64,000 bases of DNA, from the NCBI RefSeq assembly GCF_014641615.1, contig NZ_BMIB01000009.1, forward strand, positions 1-64,000, read 5' to 3'. Below are positions 1 through 7,438 of this stretch, piece after piece; within the stretch, counting starts at the first letter, position 1, and every line of letters begins with the position of its first letter. Under the pieces are notes generated by a model. It saw only the letters and a program-made list of their open reading frames with translations, had not been told where the DNA came from and searched no databases. The position numbers and the translations under genes are program-made. The DNA comes from Filimonas zeae. Lineage in GTDB: Bacteria; Bacteroidota; Bacteroidia; Chitinophagales; Chitinophagaceae.

Positions 1-400
1 TTTCTGAGTTTTCCTGTTCCATCTTACTGTGTTTAAAGGTATTTCATATAGAAAACCTGTGACACAGTTTATTAAACAGACCCGCAGGTTGGCTTTCGGC
101 ACCCGCCTGAGCAACTGCTGTATATGGGGTTATTCCTCCTGCATCCGCCTGAGCAATTTTTGCGTATGCTGGCACGGGTCCAACATGTATCTGAGCCACT
201 TTTGTATACAACAATGTTTTAATGCTATCTGGTGCAGCAGCTTCAGGGCCCTGATATTCATTAGAAATATATAGCTACACACTTTTGGCACACCAATATA
301 TAACTACAACATCTGTGTGGGCAGTACTGGTTTATTCTCTTATAACTGGCTGGTGTTGAATGGTAATCCTATTGTCTACCTGCCGGGCGCACAACACAGC
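1..400. other. Intergenic stretch with degenerate coding-like repeat
   Basis: No intact gene is visible here. On the minus strand an open stretch without an ATG (about 270 down to 44) translates into three 14-residue imperfect repeats beginning YTKVAQ, YAKIAQ and YTAVAQ, each encoded by exactly 42 bp. A stop closes the frame just upstream, so this is either the remnant of a repeat protein or a short peptide using an unusual start. A separate plus-strand reading near 268-430 is also stop-bounded and unrecognised. Confidence 0.4.
73..203 (-). repeat. Three imperfect 42-bp tandem units (14-aa repeats)
   Basis: Read on the minus strand, three consecutive 42-bp blocks share the core GCTCAG at the same offset and translate in one frame to Y-[TA]-[KA]-[VI]-A-Q plus eight variable residues. 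Conservation is higher at the start of each unit than at its end. The coordinates of the outer edges are approximate. Confidence 0.5.
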
Positions 401-985
401 TTACTTTCTATAGTGCTGGCGTTTTACACGGCTTAGCGTATCCTTATTTACCCCCAGGTAAGAGGCTATAATATGCTGCGGAAAGCGTTGCAGCAGTTCG
501 GGGTAGCATTCGCAAAAATCAATATACCGTTTATCCGCATTGCCGCTTATGGCAGAGGTTAGTCGGCGGTTGTTCGCAATATTATTGCGTTCATCCAGCT
601 GCCGTGCCATTTCACCAAATGCAGGAACCTGCTTCATCATGTTAAGGGCATCTTCTCTGGTAATCAGCAGCAGATCGCAGTTTTCCCAGGCATCTATATG
701 GTACAGGCTTGGCGTAAGCATGGCCCAGCTTTCACGGTCGCCCATCCACCAGCCTTCTACGCCCAGGCGTACAATGTGTTCAATGCCTTTATCGTCAACC
801 ATATACATGCGCATGGCACCTTTTACTATAAAGGCAAAATATTTCTGTTGCTCGCCTTCCTGTAGCAGAAATTGCTTTTTTCTTAATCTGGAAGGTAGAA
901 ACACCTGCCTCAGCAATGCCTTTTGGTCTTCTGAAAGTGGCTCAGAACCGAATTTTATCAGATAGTCAAAAAAAGCCTGGTGCAT
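401..985 (-). CDS. Crp/Fnr-family transcriptional regulator
   Basis: A 194-residue regulator with an N-terminal cyclic-nucleotide-binding-like beta-roll (about residues 10-115, including the KKQFLLQEGEQQKYFAFIVKG segment) and a C-terminal winged helix-turn-helix ending in IIASYLGVNKDTLSRVKR. The frame is open 41 codons further upstream, but that extension is hydrophobic and lies across the predicted promoter, so I start at the ATG at 985. It is divergent from an isochorismatase/pirin pair, and the intergenic region holds two palindromes that could be its operators. Proteins of this class in Bacteroidota often lack a known ligand; none can be inferred here. Confidence 0.85.
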   Translation of the reverse strand: MHQAFFDYLIKFGSEPLSEDQKALLRQVFLPSRLRKKQFLLQEGEQQKYFAFIVKGAMRMYMVDDKGIEHIVRLGVEGWWMGDRESWAMLTPSLYHIDAWENCDLLLITREDALNMMKQVPAFGEMARQLDERNNIANNRRLTSAISGNADKRYIDFCECYPELLQRFPQHIIASYLGVNKDTLSRVKRQHYRK

Positions 986-1024
986 AGTAAACTCAAATAT
1001 CAGGTACAGTAGAATGGTTAGGGG

Positions 1025-1032
1025 CAAATATA
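1025..1032 (-). promoter_or_regulatory. Candidate -7 box for the Crp-type regulator
   Basis: The minus strand reads TATATTTG, matching the Bacteroidota -7 consensus TAnnTTTG, about 40 bp upstream of the chosen ATG. It lies inside the rejected N-terminal extension, which supports the shorter start. Confidence 0.45.
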
Positions 1033-1056
1033 AAAGTAAAAGAACATTCAAAACCA

Positions 1057-1091
1057 TAGACAAATGTCTACGTGTTTTTACGACAAATGTC
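1057..1091. promoter_or_regulatory. Two palindromic operator candidates (GACAAATGTC)
   Basis: TAGACAAATGTCTA (1057-1070) is a perfect 6+2+6 inverted repeat. A second copy of its core, GACAAATGTC, lies at 1082-1091, with centres 23 bp apart, roughly two helical turns. Both sit between the divergent Crp-type regulator and the isochorismatase gene, where an autoregulatory dimer site would be expected. The pairing of regulator and site is inference. Confidence 0.5.
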
Positions 1092-1183
1092 ATCGTTCTG
1101 TTGTACACGTATTATGAAATTTGCCCCTGTTAACCTGCATCGCCATACGCGGCTTATTCTTTAACCAATCATATCACAAAAGC

Positions 1184-1834
1184 ATGTCAAAAAATGTAAA
1201 TGCAGGCCTTGATGCTCTGCTGCGCCCGGAAGACAGTATTGTAGTACTTATTGATCATCAGCCTTTTCAGTTTGCTAACCTGCACAGCCACGAGCCTACC
1301 ATGATTATTAATGCGGTAACAGGATTGGCCAAAGCAGCAAAGGTGTTTAAGGTGCCCACCATTTTAACCACTGTAATAGAAGAGCGTGGAGGTTTGCTTA
1401 TTAAGCAGATTCAGGAAGTGTTTCCTGAGCAGAAACCCATAGACCGCACTTTTATTAACACCTGGCAAGACCCCAATGTTACCAGCGTGGTAGCAAAAAG
1501 CGGTCGCAAGCAGTTAATTATTGCAGGCTTGTGGACAGAGATTTGTGTGGCCATGCCCGCTATACAGGCAGCTGCTGAAGGCTATGATGTATTTGTGGTT
1601 ACAGATGCCTGCGGCGCTACCTCAAAAGAGGCGCATGATATGGCAATACGCCGTATGGTGCAGCATGGCATTACACCTATTAACTGGCTGGCTGTAGCTT
1701 CTGAATGGCAACGCGACCATGCCCGTACCGAAACAGGCAGTGCCTTTGCCAATATTATTTTAGAGCATGGCGGTGCAAGCGGTGTGTCATTTGCCTGGGA
1801 AATGCAATTGCTGGCTACCCCAGTACCCGCATAA
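1184..1834 (+). CDS. Isochorismatase-family cysteine hydrolase
   Basis: A 216-residue cysteine hydrolase with the Asp-Lys-Cys fold. Asp24 lies in VVLIDHQP near the N-terminus and the nucleophile candidate is Cys121 in the TEICVAMP turn. The overall pattern, including the VTDACGATS segment, resembles the YcaC-like branch, whose substrates are largely unknown. The frame is open to 1121, but the ATG at 1184 gives the family-like start MSKNVNAGLD. It is followed by a pirin gene after a hairpin, and the pair is divergent from a Crp/Fnr-type regulator that may control both. Confidence 0.85.
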   Translation: MSKNVNAGLDALLRPEDSIVVLIDHQPFQFANLHSHEPTMIINAVTGLAKAAKVFKVPTILTTVIEERGGLLIKQIQEVFPEQKPIDRTFINTWQDPNVTSVVAKSGRKQLIIAGLWTEICVAMPAIQAAAEGYDVFVVTDACGATSKEAHDMAIRRMVQHGITPINWLAVASEWQRDHARTETGSAFANIILEHGGASGVSFAWEMQLLATPVPA

Positions 1835-1850
1835 CTTTAATAACTAAAAA

Positions 1851-1881
1851 GCAACATCCTGGCTAAAACAGGGTGTTGTTA
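1851..1881 (+). terminator. Hairpin between isochorismatase and pirin genes
   Basis: A 9-bp stem (CAACATCCT pairing with AGGGTGTTG, one G-U) with a short loop and only a few following Ts, located between the two genes. It could be a weak terminator that lowers downstream expression rather than a full stop. Confidence 0.45.
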
Positions 1882-1889
1882 CTTATACT

Positions 1890-2774
1890 ATGAAAAAGAA
1901 AAGCAGTTTTAGTACACAGGGCCACCGGGCCGATATAGGCGAGCTTTCTATACAACGCCTGCTGCCCAACAGATATGCAAATGCAGTAGGCCCGTTTGTT
2001 TTTTTAGATCATATTATTCCCACCATTCAAACCAAAGTAAACAAAGAAGGCACCGGCGCACATCCACACCGGGGCATAGCTACGTTAACCTATATTCTGA
2101 ATGGGGAAGATGAACATTTTGACAGTGCCGGAAACTATGCCATGGTGCATTCCGGAGGCGTGCAATGGATGAAAGCCGGTAACGGTATAATACACGATGA
2201 AACGCTGAATTATGATGCGGAAACAGATTCCAGACTGGTACATGCTTTTCAGTTCTGGATTAATCTGCCCGCAGCAATCAAAGCCCAGCCACCTGCGTAT
2301 TTAGCCATACAAGCCCATGAGGTGCCCTATAAGGTTCTGCCAGATAATAAAGGATGGATAAAGGTGGTTGCAGGCTCGTTTCAGGAATTAAGCTCGCCCA
2401 TACCCAACTATTCGCAGCAATTTTTATATCATATTCATCTGGCACCAGGTGCTGATTTTACAGTTGACTTTACCGGGGAGGTAGAGGTGGCAGCATGTTT
2501 GCCCACCTTACCAGCCCTGTTAAACGACGAGCCTTTTAATGCGGGTGATTTTATTGAGTTTAGCAGACAGGAGGGGAGTATACAACTGCGGAATGAAAAC
2601 AAGGAAGCGTGCGATATTTTATTATTTGGTGGCGAACACTATAAAGAGGCCATTATAGCTGAAGGGCCATTTGTAATGAATTCAAAACTGGATATAGCAG
2701 CTGCTTATAGAGATTTTTATAACGGCAGTTATGGCACAATAGATTACAAGAAACAAAGATTGGCAGCCGGGTAA
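1890..2774 (+). CDS. Pirin family protein
   Basis: A 294-residue bicupin of the pirin family. The N-terminal cupin keeps all four metal ligands expected from human pirin: His58 and His60 in HPHRG, His102 and Glu104 in IIHDE. The glycine-rich QWMKAGNGI segment precedes the latter. Bacterial pirins include quercetinase-type dioxygenases and cofactors with uncertain roles. It lies 55 bp after the isochorismatase gene, probably cotranscribed. The ATG at 1890 gives MKKKSSFSTQGHRADIG, a normal family start. Immediately downstream begins an array of 21-bp repeats. Confidence 0.9.
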   Translation: MKKKSSFSTQGHRADIGELSIQRLLPNRYANAVGPFVFLDHIIPTIQTKVNKEGTGAHPHRGIATLTYILNGEDEHFDSAGNYAMVHSGGVQWMKAGNGIIHDETLNYDAETDSRLVHAFQFWINLPAAIKAQPPAYLAIQAHEVPYKVLPDNKGWIKVVAGSFQELSSPIPNYSQQFLYHIHLAPGADFTVDFTGEVEVAACLPTLPALLNDEPFNAGDFIEFSRQEGSIQLRNENKEACDILLFGGEHYKEAIIAEGPFVMNSKLDIAAAYRDFYNGSYGTIDYKKQRLAAG

Positions 2775-2802
2775 ACGTTTTGCACTGTTTTGCCCGCTCA
2801 GG

Positions 2803-3264
2803 AATTTGCCGGCCCAGCCTGGCGGGCATTTCTCCCAGTTCTACGGCCGTTTCGGGAAGCTTCCCGAAATGGTCAGCCAACTCCACAGGCATTTCAGCCA
2901 ACTTTACGGAATAATGCGGCAACTTTTCGGGCCTTTCAGACAGCTTGCAGATATGCCGGGACAACTCTCCGGACATTTCTGCAAGTTATCCAGCCATTCC
3001 GGCGAGCTCCACATTTTGCCGGGCCAGCTCGTCCGACGAAATGTGGAGCTCTGCCGTCGTTCGGGAGGGCTCGCCGGAATGCTGAGCCAGCTCTGCCGTC
3101 GTTTGGGAGGGCTCGCCGGAATGCTGAGCCAGCTCTGCCGTTGTTCGGGAGGGCTCGCCGGAATGCTCAGCCAGCTCTGCCGTCGTTTGGGAGGGCTCGC
3201 CGGAATGATGCGACAGCTCTCCGGAATGCCCGGTGAGCTCAATAATTTGCCGGACGAGCTCGCC
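2803..3264. repeat. Array of about 22 imperfect 21-bp tandem units
   Basis: The sequence falls into 22 consecutive 21-bp blocks in one phase, with typical blocks ending in variants of CAGCTCTGC or GAGCTCGCC. The first and last units (2803 and 3244) both begin AATTTGCCGG. Between 3055 and 3201 two alternating units form about four near-identical 42-bp repeats. Because 21 is divisible by three, all three plus frames and one minus frame stay open and give heptad-repeat translations, so openness is not evidence of coding. The array contains a perfect palindrome (2850-2869) and a 13-bp inverted repeat (3004-3016 with 3039-3051), so any transcript would fold strongly. Confidence 0.85.
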
Positions 3265-3415
3265 GGAGAAAAAATAAAGTGTGTTTTTAGCAAAATGGTG
3301 TGCTGGTAAATTGTCTGATTTCTCATTATCTCAGGGGAGTAAACCACTTCTGGAAAGCCAGGGCATACAGGCTGAATATTAGCAAAAGTATACTGTTATC
3401 CGGCTTTGATTTATG

Positions 3416-3423
3416 TATATTTG
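3416..3423 (+). promoter_or_regulatory. Candidate -7 box upstream of the 3464 gene
   Basis: TATATTTG matches TAnnTTTG and lies 40 bp before the ATG at 3464. No good -33 element was found at the usual spacing. Confidence 0.4.
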
Positions 3424-3463
3424 ATAGACATTATACACCCTGAATACCTGCAAACCACACCAA

Positions 3464-3898
3464 ATGATTCAAATTGGACAATGGAAAGGATACTATAGTT
3501 ACTCCGGCGAAAAGGTTAACAAATTCCGGCAGTTTGAGAACACCTTGTTTGATATTGAAATTTTAACTGTTAACGGAAATTTTTTTACCGGAAAGGTTCA
3601 GGATGATCTGGGCACAGGCGGAACCGAAGGGGTAGGAGATATTACCGGGCAAATTAAGGGAAACGGAATTGATTTTGTTAAGCGCATGCCGGTTTTGACT
3701 TTTATTGTGGATGAAAAAGGAACAAGGAAAACCTTTAATAAAAAACACCCTCCCATATTTTATACTGGCGAATTTACAAACGATGGACAAACGGTAAATG
3801 GCACCTGGAGGTTTAAGTTTTGCTTTGTTTGGCTGGGCATAATTCCCATACCCATTATGCCGATAAAGGGAGCCTGGTCAATGACTTTACAAGCATAA
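3464..3898 (+). CDS. Hypothetical protein, small beta-rich
   Basis: A 144-residue protein I do not recognise. It opens with IGQWKGYYSYSG and alternates short polar beta-strands with turns (FFTGKVQDDLGTGGTEGVGDITGQI, then FYTGEF and TVNGTWRF), a pattern like small lipocalin- or avidin-like barrels. No signal peptide is visible. It begins an AT-rich run of accessory genes and is followed after 33 bp by a frameshifted gene on the same strand. An immunity role is possible from context only. Confidence 0.6.
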   Translation: MIQIGQWKGYYSYSGEKVNKFRQFENTLFDIEILTVNGNFFTGKVQDDLGTGGTEGVGDITGQIKGNGIDFVKRMPVLTFIVDEKGTRKTFNKKHPPIFYTGEFTNDGQTVNGTWRFKFCFVWLGIIPIPIMPIKGAWSMTLQA

Positions 3899-3931
3899 CA
3901 GCAGCTAACATCTAACCCCGGCTAAATAAGT

Positions 3932-4424
3932 ATGTCTAACACAGTAATCAATGAAATTAAACTGGACATTTTTGCTGACTACTTTCAGCTTTACCTAAAG
4001 GATGAAAATGCAGAAGGCGATTTGAGCAAAATGTGGACACAAGAAGCCATTGAAAGGCTTTTAGCCATAACAGACGGCACTATTGGCGTAGGTACAGTAC
4101 GGAATATGGATGTTCCGGTAATTATTAAAATCTTCACTACAGAGCCGCCATTGCTGGCTGACGGGGAGGATGTAATAGCACAAATAAACGAGTGTGATAT
4201 AGAAGTTAGTTCAGGGAAAATTGTAATAGCAGGCTGTACCGACCTATTTGCCCGATGCCGAAAGAATTGAATTGGAAAACGGTATATACCGGGCCAGAAT
4301 TTATTACGTCAATCTTGATACATTAAGCGAGGACGAACTTGACGGAGATGATTTTTACGAAATTCATTTGTGGAAGACTGACAAAAAGCAGGAACTGTCA
4401 ATTATTAAGAGCAGGCAGGCTTAA
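3932..4424 (+). pseudogene. Hypothetical protein gene broken by a +1 frameshift
   Basis: The first frame runs from the ATG at 3932 to a stop at 4270 (112 residues) and ends abnormally in GCTDLFARCRKN. Removing one C near 4240 (GACCTAT to GACTAT) restores a continuous reading into the next frame, ...GCTDYLPDAERIELENGIYRARIYYVNLD... to a stop at 4424, giving about 163 residues. The second part is acidic, well formed and ends in a natural-looking tail, so the two belong together. The cause is a real frameshift or a sequencing error. Function is unknown; no signal peptide is seen. Confidence 0.65.
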
Positions 4425-4436
4425 CTAAATATATTT

Positions 4437-4874
4437 ATGCCAATAACCCGAAGCTCCGACCAGCGGAGGCAAACATTAGAAGAATTTTATCAGGAAGTCT
4501 CGGAAGGACGTCCACATTATGATGTAGACCCTGGCAAAGGAATGCTTGATTTTATTCAGCTCATCAACCAGATATTTAAACAAACGCTTATCTGGGGTTT
4601 AACATCTCATTATAGACTGGTGTTGCAGAGTGCAGACGATTATAAGTCGCCGTGGTATGTTATAGTAGTCAGTATCGGAACAAAGGAATATTACTTTGAA
4701 TATCTGATGCCTTTGGAAAAGCAGCCCTGGCCGCACGCTTATGTTCGTGGAGAAGCTAAGAATATTGAGGAGGCTAAGAGGTATCTGTTGATTGCTATGT
4801 ATGAAAGCGGAGGGTGGGCTGGCAATTCAGAGTTGATGCAATTGATGCATGACAATAACATCAAAGGCGTATAG
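4437..4874 (+). CDS. Hypothetical protein, possible immunity-type
   Basis: A 145-residue cytoplasmic-looking protein I do not recognise. It has a charged N-terminus (RRQTLEEFYQEV), a central beta region with SPWYVIVVSIGTKEYYFEYLMP, and a helical tail (IEEAKRYLLIAMYESGGWAGN). It starts 12 bp after the end of the frameshifted gene and ends before two minus-strand genes. Its size, lack of signal and place next to Rhs remnants fit small immunity-type proteins, but this is contextual only. Confidence 0.6.
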   Translation: MPITRSSDQRRQTLEEFYQEVSEGRPHYDVDPGKGMLDFIQLINQIFKQTLIWGLTSHYRLVLQSADDYKSPWYVIVVSIGTKEYYFEYLMPLEKQPWPHAYVRGEAKNIEEAKRYLLIAMYESGGWAGNSELMQLMHDNNIKGV

Positions 4875-4925
4875 AGTAATATTTGCTGTGCTTTTGCAGC
4901 TGCTATTTTTTTAATCAGACAGGGT

Positions 4926-5336
4926 TTATCGGATAACCAATTTTGAAAGAAAATAGCCACCACCGATTACTATCAATACTGACCCGATAATCATCATAAT
5001 AATTGACCAGCTAAATGTTTCGAAATAGGTTACCAGCGTGCCCTTGTATGGCTTATCAGATTGGTAGGCTATGATAGCTTTTTCGCCTATATCCCACGCA
5101 GAAGGGCTATAGGAAGCGTTATGTCTGTATATGTATTCCTGTTTATCTTTTGCGGTGTAACGGAAGATAGGGCGATATGCGATACCATCGTCATCGGCTT
5201 TGGGAACTTCTTGCAGTTCAATCACTTTTCCTATGGCTCGTTCAGTTGTTTTCAAAAAGTCTAGTTGTTCTTTAATCAGGAATGAGGATATCACAATAAG
5301 AACGATTCCTATTAAAAGGGTTAGTCCGTAGTTCAT
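4926..5336 (-). CDS. DUF3592-like membrane protein (copy 1)
   Basis: A 136-residue protein with an N-terminal membrane helix (LTLLIGIVLIVISSFLI), a soluble beta domain (RAIGKVIELQEV ... YRPIFRYTAKDKQEYIYR) and a C-terminal membrane helix (WSIIMMIIGSVLIVIGGGYFL). The central 'RPIFRYTA' and 'IGEKAIIAYQSDKP' segments are typical of DUF3592 proteins of unknown function. It is a tandem paralogue of the next gene, with the same length and architecture. Confidence 0.75.
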   Translation of the reverse strand: MNYGLTLLIGIVLIVISSFLIKEQLDFLKTTERAIGKVIELQEVPKADDDGIAYRPIFRYTAKDKQEYIYRHNASYSPSAWDIGEKAIIAYQSDKPYKGTLVTYFETFSWSIIMMIIGSVLIVIGGGYFLSKLVIR

Positions 5337-5401
5337 ATAAATACGGTTAAGGGGTTATGCGATAAGATACCAAAATAAAAAAATACAAAAGGCGCTATCA
5401 T

Positions 5402-5815
5402 TCAGATTTTTTTATTGAAAACCCAACCCGCCAGGTAATAGCCACCTCCAATCACTATCAAAGCCACTGCTATAGCCATCAGAATAACTGAATAATTAAA
5501 TACGCCCCAATAGGTTAAAAGCATACCGTTAGATGGATTATTGGGATTGTAGGCAATAGTAGCTTCTTCGCCAATACTCCACCGGATAGAGTTGGAGGAA
5601 CCAGAGTGTTTGTATATGTATTTCTGGTGGTTGCCGGCAGTGTACTGAAAAACGGGTTTATAGGTAATACTGTCTTCGTTGTCGTTTACTTCTATGTCTA
5701 TCACTATTCCTGTTGCTCTTTCGCTTTTTTTCAAAAAAATCAGGCGCTCTTTAATCGAAAACACAGACATTAAGAGAATAACGATTCCTATTATAAGGGC
5801 TATTCCGTAAAACAT
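5402..5815 (-). CDS. DUF3592-like membrane protein (copy 2)
   Basis: A 137-residue paralogue of the gene at 4926-5336. Matching blocks are ERATGIVIDIEV / ERAIGKVIELQE, YKPVFQYTAGNHQKYIYKH / YRPIFRYTAKDKQEYIYRH and the C-terminal IVIGGGYYL / IVIGGGYFL helix. Both genes are on the minus strand and separated by 65 bp, so they look like a recent but diverged tandem duplication, first in a short operon. Start chosen at the ATG at 5815. Function unknown. Confidence 0.75.
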   Translation of the reverse strand: MFYGIALIIGIVILLMSVFSIKERLIFLKKSERATGIVIDIEVNDNEDSITYKPVFQYTAGNHQKYIYKHSGSSNSIRWSIGEEATIAYNPNNPSNGMLLTYWGVFNYSVILMAIAVALIVIGGGYYLAGWVFNKKI

Positions 5816-5862
5816 AAAAATACGGTTAAGGATTTCGCGATAAGTTACTATAAATTAGAAAC

Positions 5863-5906
5863 AAAAAAGCCGTTTCCCTACCTGAAACAAGAAAACGGAC
5901 TTTTTT
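5863..5906. terminator. Bidirectional hairpin beside Rhs remnant
   Basis: CCGTTT and AAACGG arms are extended by A-run/G and C/T-run pairing with one bulged A, leaving T-runs in both directions. No intact gene now ends here on the plus strand, so it may be left over from a lost convergent gene. Confidence 0.55.
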
Positions 5907-5960
5907 ATTCAATCGCCAATCTTCCGCCGGCAAGGGGTAAGTTCTAAGGCTGCAGGGAAG

Positions 5961-6413
5961 TTGCAAAACAGGTTTAAGTATAACAGCAAGGAGTTACAGA
6001 GCGGAGAGTTTAGTGACGGGAGTGGTTTAGAGTTATATGACTATGGGGCAAGAATGTATGATGTTCAAATAGGGTTATGGGGAACAGGTGATCCGCTTTC
6101 TGAAAAATTCAGGAGATTGTCTCCTTATAACTATTGTGCTGGTAATCCAATAAGGTTTATTGATCCGGATGGGATGGAGATCCGGGAGGCTGCTGCAAAG
6201 AATCCAGGTGAACGAGGGATACCGCTTATCTTAATTAACAAGCTTTCCAAAACTCAATATGAGTATAACGATAAGGGGCAATTGACTATTAAAAAGGGTA
6301 CTATAAATGAAAAAGGGTCTGCCTATTATTCAGACAGACTGAATGAGGCAATAAAAAGTAGTAAAGTTATAACTATAGGAATTAGTCAAACATTTAAGCA
6401 GGGGAATGGATAA
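5961..6413 (+). CDS. Rhs repeat-associated core fragment
   Basis: A 150-codon open stretch (TTG at its edge) carries the conserved C-terminal Rhs/YD core: KYNSKELQ, GLELYDYGARMYDVQIGLWGTGDPLSEKFRRLSPYNYCAGNPIRFIDPDGM. The homologous reading extends upstream in frame to about 5934 (GVSSKAAGKLQNRF) and then fails. A full Rhs protein has thousands of residues before this core, so this is a 3' remnant, an orphan tip. After DPDGM the variable effector region begins. It ends at a TAA immediately followed in the same frame by the ATG of the next entry. In Rhs proteins the core is followed by a toxin tip. Confidence 0.75.
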   Translation: MQNRFKYNSKELQSGEFSDGSGLELYDYGARMYDVQIGLWGTGDPLSEKFRRLSPYNYCAGNPIRFIDPDGMEIREAAAKNPGERGIPLILINKLSKTQYEYNDKGQLTIKKGTINEKGSAYYSDRLNEAIKSSKVITIGISQTFKQGNG

Positions 6414-6758
6414 ATGAAATCAGTGGATGGTGATGCAGGTGGTGGAGTAACGCAAACGCCGGCGCAAAGTAGGGCTGGTAGTCCTTTTTTGGATCAACGT
6501 CCTAAGGCGGCAGGGAATCCGATAGTTTTAATTTCTGGAAACTCCAACTGGAATATAAAGGGGACAGATGGGGTAACAGCTGTGCCGGGCTCTCCTGAAT
6601 TTATTCTAATGCACGAACTTGTGGGGCACGCTATTCCAATCATATTAGGTAAGATGGAAGGCAATGCGGTTGTAAATGAAAATAAAGTTAGACGGGAGGT
6701 GAATGTGCCCTTAAGACAAGCAGATCCCCGTCACCTGGAAAGTAATTTTGGTAATTGA
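6414..6758 (+). CDS. Metallopeptidase-like Rhs toxin tip (HELVGH)
   Basis: A 114-codon reading in exactly the same frame as the Rhs core, separated from it by a single TAA. It contains a zinc-protease motif in MHELVGHAIPIILGK, as in gluzincin-type effector domains such as the NleD-like M91 group, followed by VVNENKVRREVNVP, a segment often seen after HExxH in Rhs-linked peptidases. The natural form is probably one Rhs polypeptide with this C-terminal toxin, interrupted by a nonsense change or an assembly error. Alone it could be translated only by reinitiation at the adjacent ATG. Confidence 0.65.
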   Translation: MKSVDGDAGGGVTQTPAQSRAGSPFLDQRPKAAGNPIVLISGNSNWNIKGTDGVTAVPGSPEFILMHELVGHAIPIILGKMEGNAVVNENKVRREVNVPLRQADPRHLESNFGN

Positions 6759-6760
6759 TG

Positions 6761-6799
6761 TATGAAATATTTAATGAGGTATGAAATATTTAATTGTTT
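6761..6799 (+). repeat. 19-bp tandem duplication over a start codon
   Basis: ATGAAATATTTAAT occurs at 6762 and again at 6781, offset by 19 bp and therefore in different frames. Only the second copy starts the lipoprotein gene. It looks like a small slippage duplication at the translation start. Confidence 0.7.
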
Positions 6800-7383
6800 T
6801 TATTTTTTTATTGTTGCATTCCTGCAAAGAGGAGAAAAAGGCAAAATGCATTTCTTTGATTTGTTTGAGAAGTTTCGATACCTGTATGAGAGGTTCTGAT
6901 ACTGTTTATGTAAGAATTGCGAATAATTCAAAAGATACCATATTTGTACCTTCCTCATACGAAGGTGCATTCTATGTAGATGGGGACAGCCTTTTTTTAG
7001 AAGCTGTTCCTAAACCTGAATACTATAAAAGTGTCTTTTATAAGTATTCAAAAGTATTCCCTTTCGAGGTGTATACCGCCAGAATAATACCTGGTCAGGT
7101 ACCGGATACAGTTATAAAGATAAATTATCAGGCCTATTTCTTTAATCAATTTCGCATGAGACCGTTTGTTCCTTTATATCCCGGATCTATACATATACAG
7201 ACTGTGGTATTTAACGTGCCGCAGAGAGCTGATATTGTGCGGGTAGTTTATTATAAAAAGTCGTTTGCTAATTGGTTGGGAAAAGATTCTTTAAATTATC
7301 AGCTGGATGATTTCATCCGGTTTGATAGTGCAGAAGCGAAATATCTTACTGACACAATTTTCAATAGGTACTACGGTAGCTAA
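6781..7383 (+). CDS. Putative lipoprotein downstream of the Rhs tip
   Basis: A 200-residue protein with a short lipoprotein signal, MKYLIVFIFLLLHSCKEEKK, giving Cys15 as the likely lipidated residue. The mature part has beta-rich segments (DTVYVRIANNSKDTIFVPSS) and repeated tyrosines. I do not recognise the family. It begins 22 bp after the metallopeptidase tip, where the cognate immunity gene is normally found, and a periplasm-facing immunity protein would fit an exported toxin. This role is inferred from position. Confidence 0.65.
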   Translation: MKYLIVFIFLLLHSCKEEKKAKCISLICLRSFDTCMRGSDTVYVRIANNSKDTIFVPSSYEGAFYVDGDSLFLEAVPKPEYYKSVFYKYSKVFPFEVYTARIIPGQVPDTVIKINYQAYFFNQFRMRPFVPLYPGSIHIQTVVFNVPQRADIVRVVYYKKSFANWLGKDSLNYQLDDFIRFDSAEAKYLTDTIFNRYYGS

Positions 7384-7438
7384 ATTTTTTGTTTGGGTAT
7401 GTTTTACTCATCTGGTGCAGTGTAGTAGATTGTAGTAA

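Noticed and set aside
2803..3264. CRISPR array
   Set aside because: Units are contiguous, imperfect and lack spacers or cas genes.
2790..3347. ORFs of 144-167 residues in several frames of the repeat region
   Set aside because: The 21-bp period keeps all frames open, so the ORFs are products of repetition and not evidence of a gene.
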